Source: Oscheius tipulae
Lineage: Eukaryota; Nematoda; Chromadorea; Rhabditida; Rhabditidae
NCBI GenBank assembly: GCA_037178975.1
Contig: JASJZH010000005.1
Coordinates: forward strand, 4,836,001-4,900,000
Length of the DNA: 64,000 bases
Reading direction: 5' to 3'
The position numbers and the translations under genes are program-made. This document shows positions 47,773 to 60,400 of the stretch, piece after piece. Each line of letters starts with the position of its first letter. Position 1 is the stretch's first letter. The notes beneath the pieces were generated by a model, which did no database searches, was not told where the DNA came from, and was given only the letters and a program-made list of their open reading frames with translations.

Positions 47773-48117
47773 AATTAGATGCGACAATTCTTGGTCTTGG
47801 TAAGTGATAGCGTGGTAATCGATTGACCGTCGACTCTCCATCCAAACCCTCTGTCCAGGATCAACTGGGGTGAATAGATAGAGCCAAAGAGCGATGCCGC
47901 ACAAACATAGCCTTTGAACATAGACAAAAACTTGTACAAGCACATGGCTCCGGATTCTATCACGTAGACACTGTACAAATTGGCATCATTACAGTGTTCA
48001 AAAGGTGAAAATTGAATATGTAAATAAATGCTGTCAGTAGCTCCAAAAACTTTGACCAAGCTATCATCCCGATAGTAACTGGCGCGAGGTTTCACATATC
48101 TCCCAACTTTTCCGGTC
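47773..48117 (-). CDS. Orphan reading frame upstream of the tandem duplication
   Basis: A 114-codon open frame without an ATG, starting just after a splice-like acceptor (ggatcacag). It reads like protein (VKPRASYYRDDSLVKVFGA, YSVYVIESGAMCLYKFLS, GFGWRVDGQSITTLSL) and ends in a stop at 47773. Upstream, an ATG frame (MVDFWNGNFDLGLQ) runs towards it but is out of phase by one. It may be one end of the gene family whose other exons form the tandem duplication, now broken. Function unknown. Confidence 0.35.
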
Positions 48118-48341
48118 TTAGGAATTCTGTGATCCAGTCAAAAGATCAATTTGCAGCCCCAGGTCAAAGTTCCCATTCCAAAAATCAACCATTTTTTCGT
48201 GTTCGTTTGACTGTTCGACAACTAGATGAACAACAATGATCCCCCGCGCTTACATTTCCCCTGTCTCTTCCAGCTGTACCAACATGATGTCTTGCAACGC
48301 TTTAAAACAGATAGTTCACTCGAAACGGCTCCTATGTCCTC

Positions 48342-49932
48342 ATGATCCTTCTATTTGTGAGCTTGACTTTTGTCCTCCTGCCGTCCGTTTTCGGTCAAAC
48401 ATGTTCGGATGGCGGTATTGGCGAGTGTTTGGGAGGAGTCTTTTGTCCAGACGGATTTGAATGTCTCAATGGTGCTATGTGCTGTGATTCGACTAAAGTT
48501 GTTAATACTTGTGGAGATGGCGGAGTTGGAGGTATGTCTGTCTAGTCCAAGATTGACCTTTCAGACTGTATCGGTGATGTATGTCCGGCTGATGCTACTT
48601 GCATTAACACTGGATCTACCAAGTTCTGTTGTTCGAACAGTATGGTTGGTTTGACGCCTGCCCCCACGACGACGATAGCTGCGACTACCACCAGAGCACC
48701 AACGACCACTCCACGACCAACAACGACCCCTCCCCGACCAACAACGCCACCTCTAGGTTGGTTTAAGGCGAGAGTACTCTCAAAGATGTCATTCTTGTTG
48801 CCTTCCGGCTGATTCAAAAAGTTTGGTTATCGACACATAGTCTGGCTATGATTGAAATTCCTTAGAACCTTGAGGATTGTGTAAAACGAAGCTGTTATGG
48901 TAGTTTTCCTCTGTTTGACGAAGTTATACGGCTGCACGGCCGTTTTCTCTAGAGGAAGAAGAGGAGTGTGCAGAAGTTTGTCTTGAGTGTTTCAACAGAT
49001 TTGACAGCTTTGATATTCGAATCTTGTTTTAGTATAAAGTGGATTTATTCAACTTCCAGGCTGTCGTGATAACGTTTCTTCCAACTGCCCAACTTTAACG
49101 TCTCTTTGTACCAGTGCAACCTACTACAACTTGATGGTCACTCAATGTCCCGTCACTTGTAGACTCTGTGGTTTTCCGACACGGCCAGACGTATTGCCAA
49201 TCACTACTGTCTCCTCATCCTGTAAGATTTCTTCTTTGTTACTGAAGCAACTCGTATAGTATGCAGAGACAATATCACAGTCCAATGTTCAACGCTGACA
49301 GCTCTTTGTTCACAGACGGCCTACACAAATCTGATGACATTACAGTGCCCGGTCACTTGCAATAGGTGTGCTTATAGGACGACTACCGTTCCTTCAGTTG
49401 GGAGTGAGAGACAATTTTTAATAATCCTAATATGATTTATAGACTGTCTGGACCGCATAAATCCAAACACTGGCTCCTCGGACTGTCCCAATATTGCCAG
49501 TTACTGTAATAATAATCTGTACTACCAGATCATGACTGAACAGTGTCCACGGACCTGTAATAGGTGTAGTGTAACCTCCGCTACGTGTCAAGATGCGGTC
49601 AATCCGAGGACGGGGACTTCGAACTGTGCTGTTATGGCTTCCTACTGTAGTGATACAACGTACTACGATGTCATGACTGTCCAGTGTCCTCTTACTTGTA
49701 GACGGTGCCCAACCAGCACGGTAATCTCTTCCAGTGAGTTATAGAACTGAGTTTTAGTTTTAGTGGACACATGCTCCATTCAATCGAATTTCCAGACTGT
49801 GTGGATTTGACCAATCCGAACACGGGAAGATCGGACTGTCCGCTGATGACTGCTTACTGCAACAATCCCATCTACACGACTCTGATGACACAACAGTGCC
49901 CTCGCACCTGTAATCGCTGTTCTTCCGGCTAG
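48342..49932 (+). CDS. Secreted protein with five ShKT domains, gene 1
   Basis: Signal peptide MILLFVSLTFVLLPSVFG, then two small Cys-rich modules (CSDGGIGECLGGVFCPDG and CGDGGVGDCIGDVCP, each ending in CC). A Thr/Pro linker with repeated TTTRAPTTTPRP follows, probably O-glycosylated. Then five ShKT domains, each with six Cys in the pattern C-D..C..YC..Y..LM..QCP.TC..C (for example CPVTCRLC, CPVTCNRC, CPRTCNRC, CPLTCRRC). Most ShKT domains begin at exon starts. ShKT is the fold of a sea-anemone channel-blocking peptide, but nematodes use it widely in secreted surface and enzyme-linked proteins, so no toxin role is implied. Stop at 49932. Confidence 0.88.
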
Positions 49933-50134
49933 CAGTAGAAGTTGAATGAACGAGTAGATACTAATAAGGGTATAAACTACTAAGTGCTATATCAGTTTTC
50001 CCCGATACATCTTGAACTGTTTGTTGTCTTTCTCGAAAGGCCGAGTCTCATCTCGAATTGTCACGTTCATTTGGACCGGCTGTGCAATCCCGCCAACTCG
50101 TTTATCTGCGGTCTTTCTCTCTGTCCATGGGACA

Positions 50135-51830
50135 ATGTTCTGGCTCTGGCTTGTTGTTTCGATCTCTGCCCAAGAGTACTGTTCCGATGAGGGCTATGGA
50201 CGTGAGTTTCCTATCTATTTTTCAGAAGTTTTGTTTTTTTCAGCCTGTGTCGGAGCTTTTTGCCCCGTAGATGCCAAGTGCATCTACAACGGAACAACTA
50301 ACTTCTGTTGTGATCTTTCTCGAATCGACCGGACAACTTTGGCCCCTTCAGCAGTAAAATACTGTGGAGATGATGGTTTAGGACGTAATTTTTTTTTAAA
50401 TTTACTATCCACAAGAGTTTTCAGCATGTGTCGGAGATTTCTGTCCTACTGACGCTGAGTGCATTTACAATACTACGATCAAGTTCTGTTGCTCTACAGA
50501 CATGGTAGGGAAGACGACTGCTGCACCGACGACGATGGTAAGAATTTCAAGTTGTTTCGCATCAATCAATGACTAATTCAGGCTCCCACCACAATCGCAC
50601 CAACTACAGTAGTTAGTACAAAGGTAGGGAGCCTACTATTGCTTAGACTCAAATACTTCAGACGCCTACGAGTATGTCGATTTCAACTACAGTAGTTCCG
50701 ACAACAGTACCTACGACAAAGCTGCCAACAACTGTGGTAAGTCTGCGCGAAAAGGTATCATCTAACCTTGCTGCTAATAGAGAGTATTCTGTTTCAAAGC
50801 TCCCTTTTTTAGGCTCCATCGACTGTTACCTCAACAACGATGTCTCCTACTACTACAGCAAAAACCACTATTTTTCCTACGACCATCGGTCAGACCACGA
50901 TCAAAGTACCAACCGTTTCTTTGCCAAGTAAGACTTCCGAATTATGGCCATATTCCCCAAGATTGCATCGACGTAGATACTGTGAACTGTCTTCCAATGC
51001 TTGCCTACTGCAACAAGGATCTCTACTACGAACTGATGACAGTGCAGTGTGCCAAAACTTGCGGCAGATGCGGTGTCACTCTTACTACATCCCCTCCTGG
51101 TACTTTTAAATGATAGTGAGAGCAGGAATCGACAGAAAAGACAGATAGAGATTCAATTCGGATCAAATGCTGAGATCTTTCAGGCTGCAAAGACAATTCG
51201 TCTGTCAGCTGCTCTTCGATGAGTTCCTACTGTTCCAATGATCGCTACTACACGATCATGACAGAACAGTGTCCCCAGACTTGCCGACGGTGTGGAGTCA
51301 CAATGACCACTCCAAAGATTACTATAGCTCCTCCCATTGCAACATGCCTGGATGATCCGGCCTCCAAGTGTTCAACAATGTTGGACTATTGTACCAAAGA
51401 GAACTACGCAACTCTGATGGCAAAGAAATGTCCACAGACTTGTAAAAAGTGCCAAGCGTCACCGACAGGTGGGTGAAGAGAAGCGCCACGTGCTTTTGGA
51501 CAAATACAGACGGGGTAGACTTTGATTTTTGCACAGGAACAGGAAAGAAGACGTTGTTAATGAGTTTCAGACTGCGTGGACATGATCGATACGAATACGG
51601 GAGTGTCTCCCTGTCCCACGATGACCTCCTACTGTACCAAGCCCGAGTACCTCGACTTAATGGGCCAACGATGTCCAAAGACATGCGGATACTGTGGAAG
51701 GGCTGTTATCTCTTCAAGCTGTAGCGATCTGGAGACCAATTGCTCCCAGATGGCATCATACTGTGAAAACCCTACCTACGCCGAATTGATGAGCCAGAAA
51801 TGTGCAAAGACTTGCAAAAAGTGCCAATAA
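50135..51830 (+). CDS. Secreted protein with five ShKT domains, gene 2
   Basis: Begins MFWLWLVVSISAQ, then three small modules like those of gene 1 (YCSDEGYG..CVGAFCPVDAKC and YCGDDGLG..CVGDFCPTDAEC, each ending in CC). A Thr/Pro linker is spread over several short exons (APTTIAPTTVVST, TTVVPTTVPTTKLP). Five ShKT domains follow, ending CAKTCKKCQ with a TAA that overlaps an AATAAA. It is a tandem paralogue of gene 1, 203 bp downstream, with the same domain plan. Exon edges in the linker (50500-50940) are uncertain because the repeats allow several splice choices. Confidence 0.85.
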
Positions 51831-52527
51831 ATCAGAGCAAAGCTCGTTTCGCATTGAGGGGAAGCTATAAGTGCAACTAGCTGACAGAGTCATAGCGGCG
51901 CGAAAACTGCTTACCTGAATGGCTCCACGATGCTGTAGGTTACCAGTGAAGGGCAGTAGACTGTCGGAAAGATTTGAGTGTCATCTGGAGAGGCGACCTT
52001 CCGTAGAAGGCGACGAAGACTATTTGGAACCATATTGTTTTCGATGATTAATCTTGACAGAACTGGACAAGTTCAGACACTCTAGAATCCATGAACCTGA
52101 AGAGGTCTTACCTTTCCAGTCCTGTCGAGGTTAATCACTGTCGCTCAAAAGTCTTCTGTTTTGCACTTTGGGTGCTTTGCTTTTTTAACTTTCCCACTGT
52201 TCCCCTTACTCAAGTAGCTTATCACCTAAATTAAAAAACTCATTGAGCAAAGATGCACTCATCTACTAAGTAGTTTCTTCTCCGTCTTCTTCTTCCTTGT
52301 CCAGCTTTTCCTGTTGATTAGTTTCACGGCAGTTTCCATTCAAAAGTATTTACACATCCGACTCTCCTTTCTCATGAAAAGGAATCTCTGCGGATGTTTT
52401 CGGTGCGCGCTTTTCCGGAGCGATAATCAAGCATATCCTGTCTTAATTTAATAAGAAGAACCGTTTCAATTCTAGGCTTTGAAAGAGTCATATCTGTCTC
52501 TATGTCTTCGCCATTTAATTATTCTCT
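51831..52527. other. Intergenic region between convergent genes
   Basis: About 700 bp between the 3' ends of the ShKT gene 2 and the minus-strand coiled-coil gene. I see no gene in it. Confidence 0.4.
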
Positions 52528-54427
52528 CTAAACTTGCTCTTCCCTTCTAATTAACAAAGAATCCACATCTGTAAAGCTCCAATCAAAGCTCAATCGTAAA
52601 GTTTGCACGTTCAATTGGAAGCCCCTCCAGATATTTGTTAGTAAACTGTTTGTTGAAGCCGCGCTTGTTCTTTCAAAGACATCGTCCATGCCACTCTTGT
52701 TTATTGCCCTTTCCATATCGGAGATCTGCCAGTCTACAAACTCATCTTTCCGTTGACGTAGTGTCGCATGGGTAAAAAGCCGTATTTGAGCGTCTTACCT
52801 CCGATTAGATTTCGTGAACCCTCTGTCTTGCGCGTTCGTTTTCTAGCTTGTTTCCTATCGGTTCATATATGTACGTGTAAGTAGCAAGAATAAAGTAAAT
52901 AGAGGCACTCTTGTCTTGCTAGTCGTTTTTTACTCCTTTTCAGTGACCCTTTTCTGTCTGCGAACAAAAACTGTTTTTTAGTGCTGCTTCGTGCCATCGT
53001 GTTTCTTTAAGACAGCTAATAATCTGGATCATCAGTTAGAAATGGGAATCCAAAAATCTAAGAAGCCAATGATTTCTGAATGTTGTTTACAAATGGAAGT
53101 TAGAGATTAGGGACCACATATCTATTCTTGGATACAAGGAGTTCTTCTAAACAATCTGACGTGCAGCTGTAATTTGGCGTGAAGAATAGGATTTCAGTCT
53201 ATCAGAACCAGGTTGCTGATTTCGTTGCTGATTTTCCTCATGTTCCTGATTTCGTGACTGTTCGTCCCTGTCTCAATTCTTCGATTCCTTCATATAGTTC
53301 GGCAGTTCTATGTGGCTCTCTGTCTTTCTATCATCAGGACAAACCATACTTGGAAGCTCAATTTATGTAAAACCAATAAGTGTAGAGCATAACAATGACT
53401 AAACAAAATCACTTACTTTCTATTTCCTTTTCCAAAAATTGCACTCTTACTTCAAGCTCTTCGATTCTTTCGTCTCGAATCTTCATCTCCATCTTCGTCT
53501 GATCAGCCTCCATTTCCATGTTGAAAATGGTCGTTTTGAGCTCCTTGATCTGTCTCGAATGCTCCTCTCGAGCTTTTCTGGCCTCTTCCGCACGAATCTC
53601 ATATTTGAGTTTGTTCAAAAAGTACTCGGAGTAGGTTTTCTGAACTGGTGAAGCTTGCTCGGACTCCTTGTTCTGGATCAGAGCAGTAAAAGCAGTAGTC
53701 TGGGCAGAGTCGTGAGAAGCAGTTTCCTCAATTCGAGGCTCTTCTACGGCGACTTCCTCTCGAGCAACATGGGCAATGGGCTTATCGTTTTCAATTGACG
53801 GCTTTCGAACGCCTTGAGAAGCTTCAGGTTTCTGTAAAATCTCCATGTCCTCCGAAGGCTCTTCCTTGACGTCCATCAAAGCTTGGTGGAATATATCTGC
53901 CATGTTGTGAATTGGAATGTCCAACTCCTGCTCCTCTTCTCGCTCGACACTTTCGCCCACTAAAATCTCTTGATGTATGTTGATAGGATTTTGATAAAAA
54001 AGATCAACACTGTCATTGTATGTGAAAGTAAAAAAGCCTAATGTATATCGAAAACCTACATTTAGCCCTCTTGTCGATGGTAAGTCCAGCACTCGATCTC
54101 CTCTTCAAAGTTCCTTGTCTCTCTTTGTACTTAAAGTCTTGAATCACAGCCTTCAACTTTTCTGCAAACTCTGGATGATCACGTAACCATTTCGGAGGCG
54201 GTGTGTCCTACAAATTGCCTGTTAGATACTGGACAATGTGCACTTACCCCCTGTAGAACTTTGTAGAATGTAGACATGGCTGTTTTTATCGAGTTTGGAA
54301 CGGGAGCAACACCGAATTGGTCGTAGATACTCCGAGTCAACGTCGCAGGATTGGAGGGATATCCTTCCTCGTAACATTTGTCCAGAAGAGCCAAACGGAT
54401 GGGAGTCCTGATGTCTGCGTCCATCAT
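52528..54427 (-). CDS. Unrecognised protein with a C-terminal coiled coil
   Basis: The start at 54427 (MMDADIRTPIRLALLDKC) follows an acceptor (cacctcag). Later exons give YEEGYPSNPATLTRSIYDQF, TPPKWLRDHPEFAEKLKAVI and a basic patch (KERQGTLKRRSS), then an acidic disordered stretch, and a long charged coiled coil (YEIRAEEARKAREEHSRQI to VQFLEKEIE). A GTAAGT donor after the coil implies another exon; 52737-52528 fits in phase and ends with a stop. The N-terminal block could be a small helical DNA- or protein-binding domain, but I do not recognise it. Exon-like sequence further upstream (to about 54870) may add 5' exons. Confidence 0.6.
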
Positions 54428-57400
54428 GAAACTGAGGTGTTGATGAAGGTTAGGGACGCGGGGATGAGCGGTATCGATTTTGTCGCAATAGTACAGCATA
54501 ATAGCAATAAGCAAAACGAATAGACGAGGTAAACCTGAAGCAAAGCTGAGAGGTAATGCCAAGGGGTAATTCAGAACCCGAGCTCGCTGATGATGTTCCC
54601 TCGAATAGACATTACTTTATACTGTACACTCCACAGTTGAAGAGAAGCCTTCTTCTTGAGACCGTACTCAAAAGGGGCCATATCTCAATCTTCCAAAGCC
54701 AGCCTGTTTTTCAAAGCAAAACCAATCCCGAACCAATGTTCTTCCAATTACTTTCTGCTCACTCGAAAGAGTACGGTAGCACCATAATTCTCCGGACTCA
54801 CGTCAGATCTCAGGCAGTTTTTCGCGAACGGAAGCTGCTCTAATTGCCAGCCGAGGCTGCGAATCTGAGGCCAAGGGTTCGAGAATTCTATGAAAATTTA
54901 AAAACTAATTACGATCCACGCCTTCGTTAGTTTTAATTGCAGTAAGATCTTTTTTCTTTCACACCCCTAAAAGAGTCACTCCAAGTTCACGCACACCCGT
55001 ACGGAATCGACTAAACATTAATCCCTCGCGAACAAAGAGTCTTGTATCATGAATGATTTCGTTTCCCTTTTTGAAATGACAGAATGATGGAGGTAGCGAG
55101 GCTGAAAATGTACCTCAAACGTGAGACACTGGATCACAGAGATGCGAATCTGTGCTGTGAGTCAGAAGAAACGGTTTTGCTTGGAACGCTCTTCAAAACT
55201 AGTTGATCTTTTTCTTTACTAGATCCGTTGTTGTTTCTTCGGCTTAGTCTTTAATTAGTCTTCTGTTCAGTACACTTTTTCCCCAACAAATAGCACGATG
55301 CCAGCTTTTTTTCTAAAGTCCTCTTGGGTGGCTGAAACTGGAGACCCCTTCTTCCTTTATGTATGCGTGGGGTAGGTAGCCCTAACAAGCTGTGAAATCA
55401 AAGAAGTACCTTTTTTCTCTTCTGTCTGTATAAAAGGTCCACCTCAAGTCCAGTCCAGTGCTCTGGGGCTCGAACTCCATTTGTATGTTTTCTTATATTG
55501 TAATTGGATGAGCTGTTGCCCTGGTCTGGAACTCGACTAGACAACTATTCTGATCAGATCATCCCTGACCTGACTCATGTTCTCGATCGCCTCATCTCCT
55601 TCCCACTCTCCCTCCCCACGTGTTCTCCCACCTCTTAATTTTTTCTAAATGAACTAAAGGGCAATATTTGCGGAGACACCTAATTATGTGTTTTAGGGGG
55701 AACCAGATATTTGCCCAACTGCTTACGTATCAGAAATTTTTCTCTTTGTTCTAAAGGTCACACTTCCTTCTCACATTTTGTCAAAACAAGATATTGAAAT
55801 AGCTGATCTTATGTTGATTATATGTTCCTTTTCTCACAAATTGCCACAAATTGGGGCTCTGACGATTGTACACAGCTTACACGGCGCTGTAAGCTCCTTG
55901 GCTTCGGCGCAGGTGCTTAAAGTCAAAGACTAGAAACTTCAGCAGTTTACTTCCGTTCGTTTACTGATCATTGCCAGGAAAAAGAAGAGACAGTTTGTTC
56001 CCAAAATACCAAATAGGCCTTTATCTAGTAAAAACTTACCCGCCTTATCATCCTCTCTTCTCGGCGCGGCTTTTTCGGTTGTCCGTTGCCCACCCAGTCT
56101 TTAATGTCAGTTGATAAGACCCCGAAACTGCTCTGTTTGTGCACTTTTTAACTTGAACCTTTTTTCGACCACCCATCTTTTAAAGATTTCTGCCAATAGT
56201 CATGAAAAAAATGACTGTTTACAGTTGCAGGGTTTTAAACAAGAAGAGAGGTGGTCTGAGCTTAGAAGCTAAGTCCAATTATCACTTTTTGTCTTACAGT
56301 AGGAAAATCAACCAGGCAACAATGTCCTAAGCTGCTTGTTGTACTTCACTCGAATCCACAAATGAGAGGAATACCATATTATCATCGTAACCCACCAACA
56401 TAGATTGCCAAACTAATGTAGCTCCACAACTTGCAACGGAATCCAACTCATCCTCTCAATAACTTAACTGTATTCCATCGAGAAAAACACTCCTTCGCAG
56501 TCACTCATCCCTCTCGAAATCCTTCCACGCAATCTCAGCCTGCTGCCTGTTGCTGCTGTGTCATTGATTCCATTTTTCCTTTTCCTTCTTCCGCTTATTT
56601 TGCTTTTTCTCTCACACTTGATATAAGTCAATTGTCGCCGCAACCTTTATCTTTTGTTACAGTTCAAAGAGTGAACTGGCTATTATTAAAAAAAAATGAC
56701 GGTATGACTGACTGATTTGATTATAACTCTGACATAGGCTAGATTGTATATGACAAACTAGGTCGGTGTTCAGTTTTGAGCGTTTTCCAAGCTGTGGACA
56801 TAGGTTTCGGAGTCGGAAGAAGTCGAACAATGGGTCTGTTAGGTCAACACATCAAGTTCAAAGGTTATCCCAAGGTTTTAAAAGTTTCACGCTAACTTTC
56901 ATGGGCGGTCTACTTGTTGATACAGAAGACTGTCTGTTAACCTCTCTCGGATTTAATCCCTTTTATCTACCTGCAACTGGCAAAGAGCTTTGTTTGGGGT
57001 TTGGAAGTATCCAATAACTCCATCTCCATTTCTGTTTCATCAAAAAACTCTCTTCATGGTATCAAATTTCGATATTTTGCTCCATCTGTTACTGTTCTAT
57101 TTTGTTGTTTTCCTTGTATTTACATGATTCTCGAAACACGAAGAGGGTCTTCCCCTTCATTAGCGTCACTCTCCCACCCATCTTCCTATTTTAAGAAGTC
57201 TCTCTGTTCCCACCAAGAAGAGCTCTTATGCTTGGCGGAAGCACTGACATCCAATCTTTTCAAACGACTTTTCAAAGCAAAAAAATTGCCTAGCAACTTG
57301 GGAATTCTTATCGCGGAAAGGTGTTCCCATTCCGCCTCTTTTACCTCTTCACCGTATTTTATTCCGTCTAACTCATTTCAGCCTTTTAAATCGGGTAATT

Positions 57401-60400
57401 CATCCTTCACAGCTTAATTTTTGACTTCCCGCCTCATCAATTGTTATCGCTAATCGGGCGACATTTAGAAGTATGTGGGAAAAGCATAGAGTGCGGAGGA
57501 CGATAGAAGGGTAGTAGGAATCGGGAGTTTATTTCGTACAGAGGGACTTGCTAGATTTACAACATCACAAAACTACCAGTTGAGGTTAGGCTTCACAGAA
57601 TGAAAGAAAAATCATCGAGAGGAACTGTAGCACGAATTAACATTCGTAGCACGAGTACTGTAACTAGAGACTCTTCACGAGAATTGCTAGCTTGTGAATC
57701 CTGTTTCCTCCTTGTTTTGCTTCATGGAAGCAATGCCTTTTTAGAGGAACGGAGATCGTTCTCATTCTGGTCCTTCAGTCGTAAATCAAGGGGAAGAATG
57801 GGATTTTCCTTTCAGCACATGTTTCTAGCTTCTTCCATTGTCCCCTTCTCTTGTTTTTTGTTCTTGGGACTAGTATATAGAAAAGCTTCCACTTGATAGC
57901 CAGCGAGAGCACGGTTTGGGAAAGAGACTCAGACTGCAAATAAAGCACCACTAGAACTGGTATCAGCCATTCTTCCTCTGGTCTTTCCTTCTCAAATGGC
58001 ATCATCCAATTGGTCTAGCCTTGTCAACGCGTCAGGTGCAAACAGGAACCCATGTCTAATGATTATTTTATGCGTTTCTGGCGTCTGTTTCTCCCTAGTC
58101 CGTATCCTTTTAATTGAATTCAGTCTCTCACTTGAAACAAAGTCCACTTTAGGATTCCTTTTGATAGGAGACCTTTTTCGACAGTATACTTCACTGCACC
58201 TGTATCATTAGAGCTAGAGAAAGACTGAAAACTTTCAAAGAAGTCCAGAGATCAGCTGATACGATCCTTTGTGGAGAAGACGCAACTTCCTTCCTATTCA
58301 GTTCCTGCTACTTGCTCAATAGGTCTCCAATTGCAGTTCACTATTCAGTTTCAACAGCCTCTCAACCTTTTGCTGACGATCTTAGTCTTACTATCTGTCT
58401 CTCCCGTATTGCCTCTGTGAAAACCACTTCCACTCTCAGACCATGAAAAGTCGCACACCTTGTTTACATGATTTTTGATCCAATTCTCACCCAGAATCGC
58501 TAATTGTTTTCCAGCATGTCATTGTCACTGATTTCGTTCTGGAACTGCTGAAGCGTATGTTTTCCAGTTTTTGAACAAGGCTCTTGACCTCTCCTGAAGC
58601 CTGTAATTTGAAGCAGTTTGAAATGTCTGCTAGCAGAGATCACTCTGAGTCACGTAGACAAGGTCGGGTGAGCGGAAAATGAATTTGAATGGTTTTCTCT
58701 ATTGAGTTTATTCGTGTCAGTAGTCAGAAATTATGGGGCTCGCGGAGTTGCTGGTCAACACGAAGTCTATTTTTCCGGTTTCTCTTCTCGAAATAGCTTT
58801 CCACTGTTAGAAATCCACTTTAGCTAATGGTCCAAACTGCAGCTACTTGGCCAACTAGATATGCCGAAGGTAGGTTAGATCAAACGATTTCGTGCCACTT
58901 TTCTGGTATTGTTATGGGATCAAGTGGCTGAAAAACCCCTTGAAAGCTTTGAACCCTACCTTTTCCAACCTGCAAACCTTTGTCCTAATGGGAATTTCGA
59001 TCAACTCGTATTCCCCATTCATCATTCCCCTGATTATTTCATGGAAAGCCAAGAGTTCGTTAACCGAAGTTGTATGCCATCACAAGACGGAAATCCAATC
59101 CGTCTCTGTCACCAACTTTCATCCTTTCTAAATGCAAATCCGGAAAACGACCGAACTAAAAACTGAAAAGAGTGTTAGACTGAGGCTCGACAACCCAGCC
59201 TAATTGTACTCTGTCCCTGTCTTGCCAATAATTTCTGGTGTGTCGCGAGGCGGAAGTCAGCTGAAGTCTATTCGCTCTCTTATTCACCTTTTTCTCCGTC
59301 AAATTCTTTGAGGCACAGGTGTTCTGACGCCCTTTAACTGCCCTCCCCCCCAATATTATACTTTCTTGTTTTCTAGAATGGCTTGAGGAACATAAGACAC
59401 CTGTTCTCGCTTTTCTGTACTGTTTGGTCAGGCGAATGTCTGCTCTTTCAAATTTCCGGCTATTTTGATCGGGCTTGTTCAGAAGATTGACATATCCACC
59501 CTGCCTGAACTACTCACCCGTACTATCTAGCTACTCTACTGGATTCGAATAGTAGACATTTAGGAACATCTTCCCGCCAAGTAAGCTTGCCTAGATTCTT
59601 CAGAATCTGAGACCGTACGGTAGAGAAATCTAGCAGATTTATGCTGGACGTCATCTGACATTCCTCTAAGCGGATAGCTTCCGAGGATCCGGGCCCTCTC
59701 TCTGTCTCTTCCCATTCCACGTGTCCCTCTTCCTCTCCAAGATGTGTTCCCTTTCTCTACACATGATCGTCTTTTTTCGAATTCTATTGGTTGCAGCTCT
59801 AACTGGTCAAAGTTCCAATTACACACGCAGTCAAAGGTCACCATGATGTCTTTTCACCTCTTTCCGTTTCCAAAATGTTCCTTAATCTCTTCGGTATCGT
59901 TTCTTCCAGGAGACTAACCATGTGTCATAGTGTCTTTGCATACAGCGTCAATAAATATAATGGTGCCGACTTTAAACGACACCTTCTTACAGGTGTTTTT
60001 GTGCATGATGCTTAGCGAGAGGACGAAATTGACTCAATTCTTTTTTCTGTTTCGAACTGTTAGGAGATGGTTGTCTCTTGCATCAAATCTCGTTTCTGTA
60101 AGAGTGTACCTCCTCTTCCATTTACTGCTTAGCTCAATTCTCTTCGGGCTCCTCATCAAACCTTTGCTGTCTATGCCCAAAATTTATCTGACTGTCGATC
60201 TTCTGTTTCTTCCTCGTCTGGTGAGGCATATATTTTTTTACGCCTTTTTTCGGTCTAAAAATGTGAACCATCGATATTTCTTATTCCCTCACGTGCTGTG
60301 AAATCAGCCAACCGTCCCCGCTCTTTCAGCAAGTTATCGCTCTGGGAAGTCGGTTGACTCCTTGCTGCGGATATTCTTTCCGTCCCCTTATTTTTTGATA

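Noticed and set aside
57001-57417. 138-codon plus-strand open frame in the pyrimidine-rich tract
   Set aside because: No ATG at its start, no splice signals or domain, and Ser/Phe-rich content expected from CT-rich DNA.
59930-60301. 123-codon hydrophobic frame
   Set aside because: Starts on GTG, composed of Leu/Phe from T-rich DNA; hydrophobicity follows from composition.
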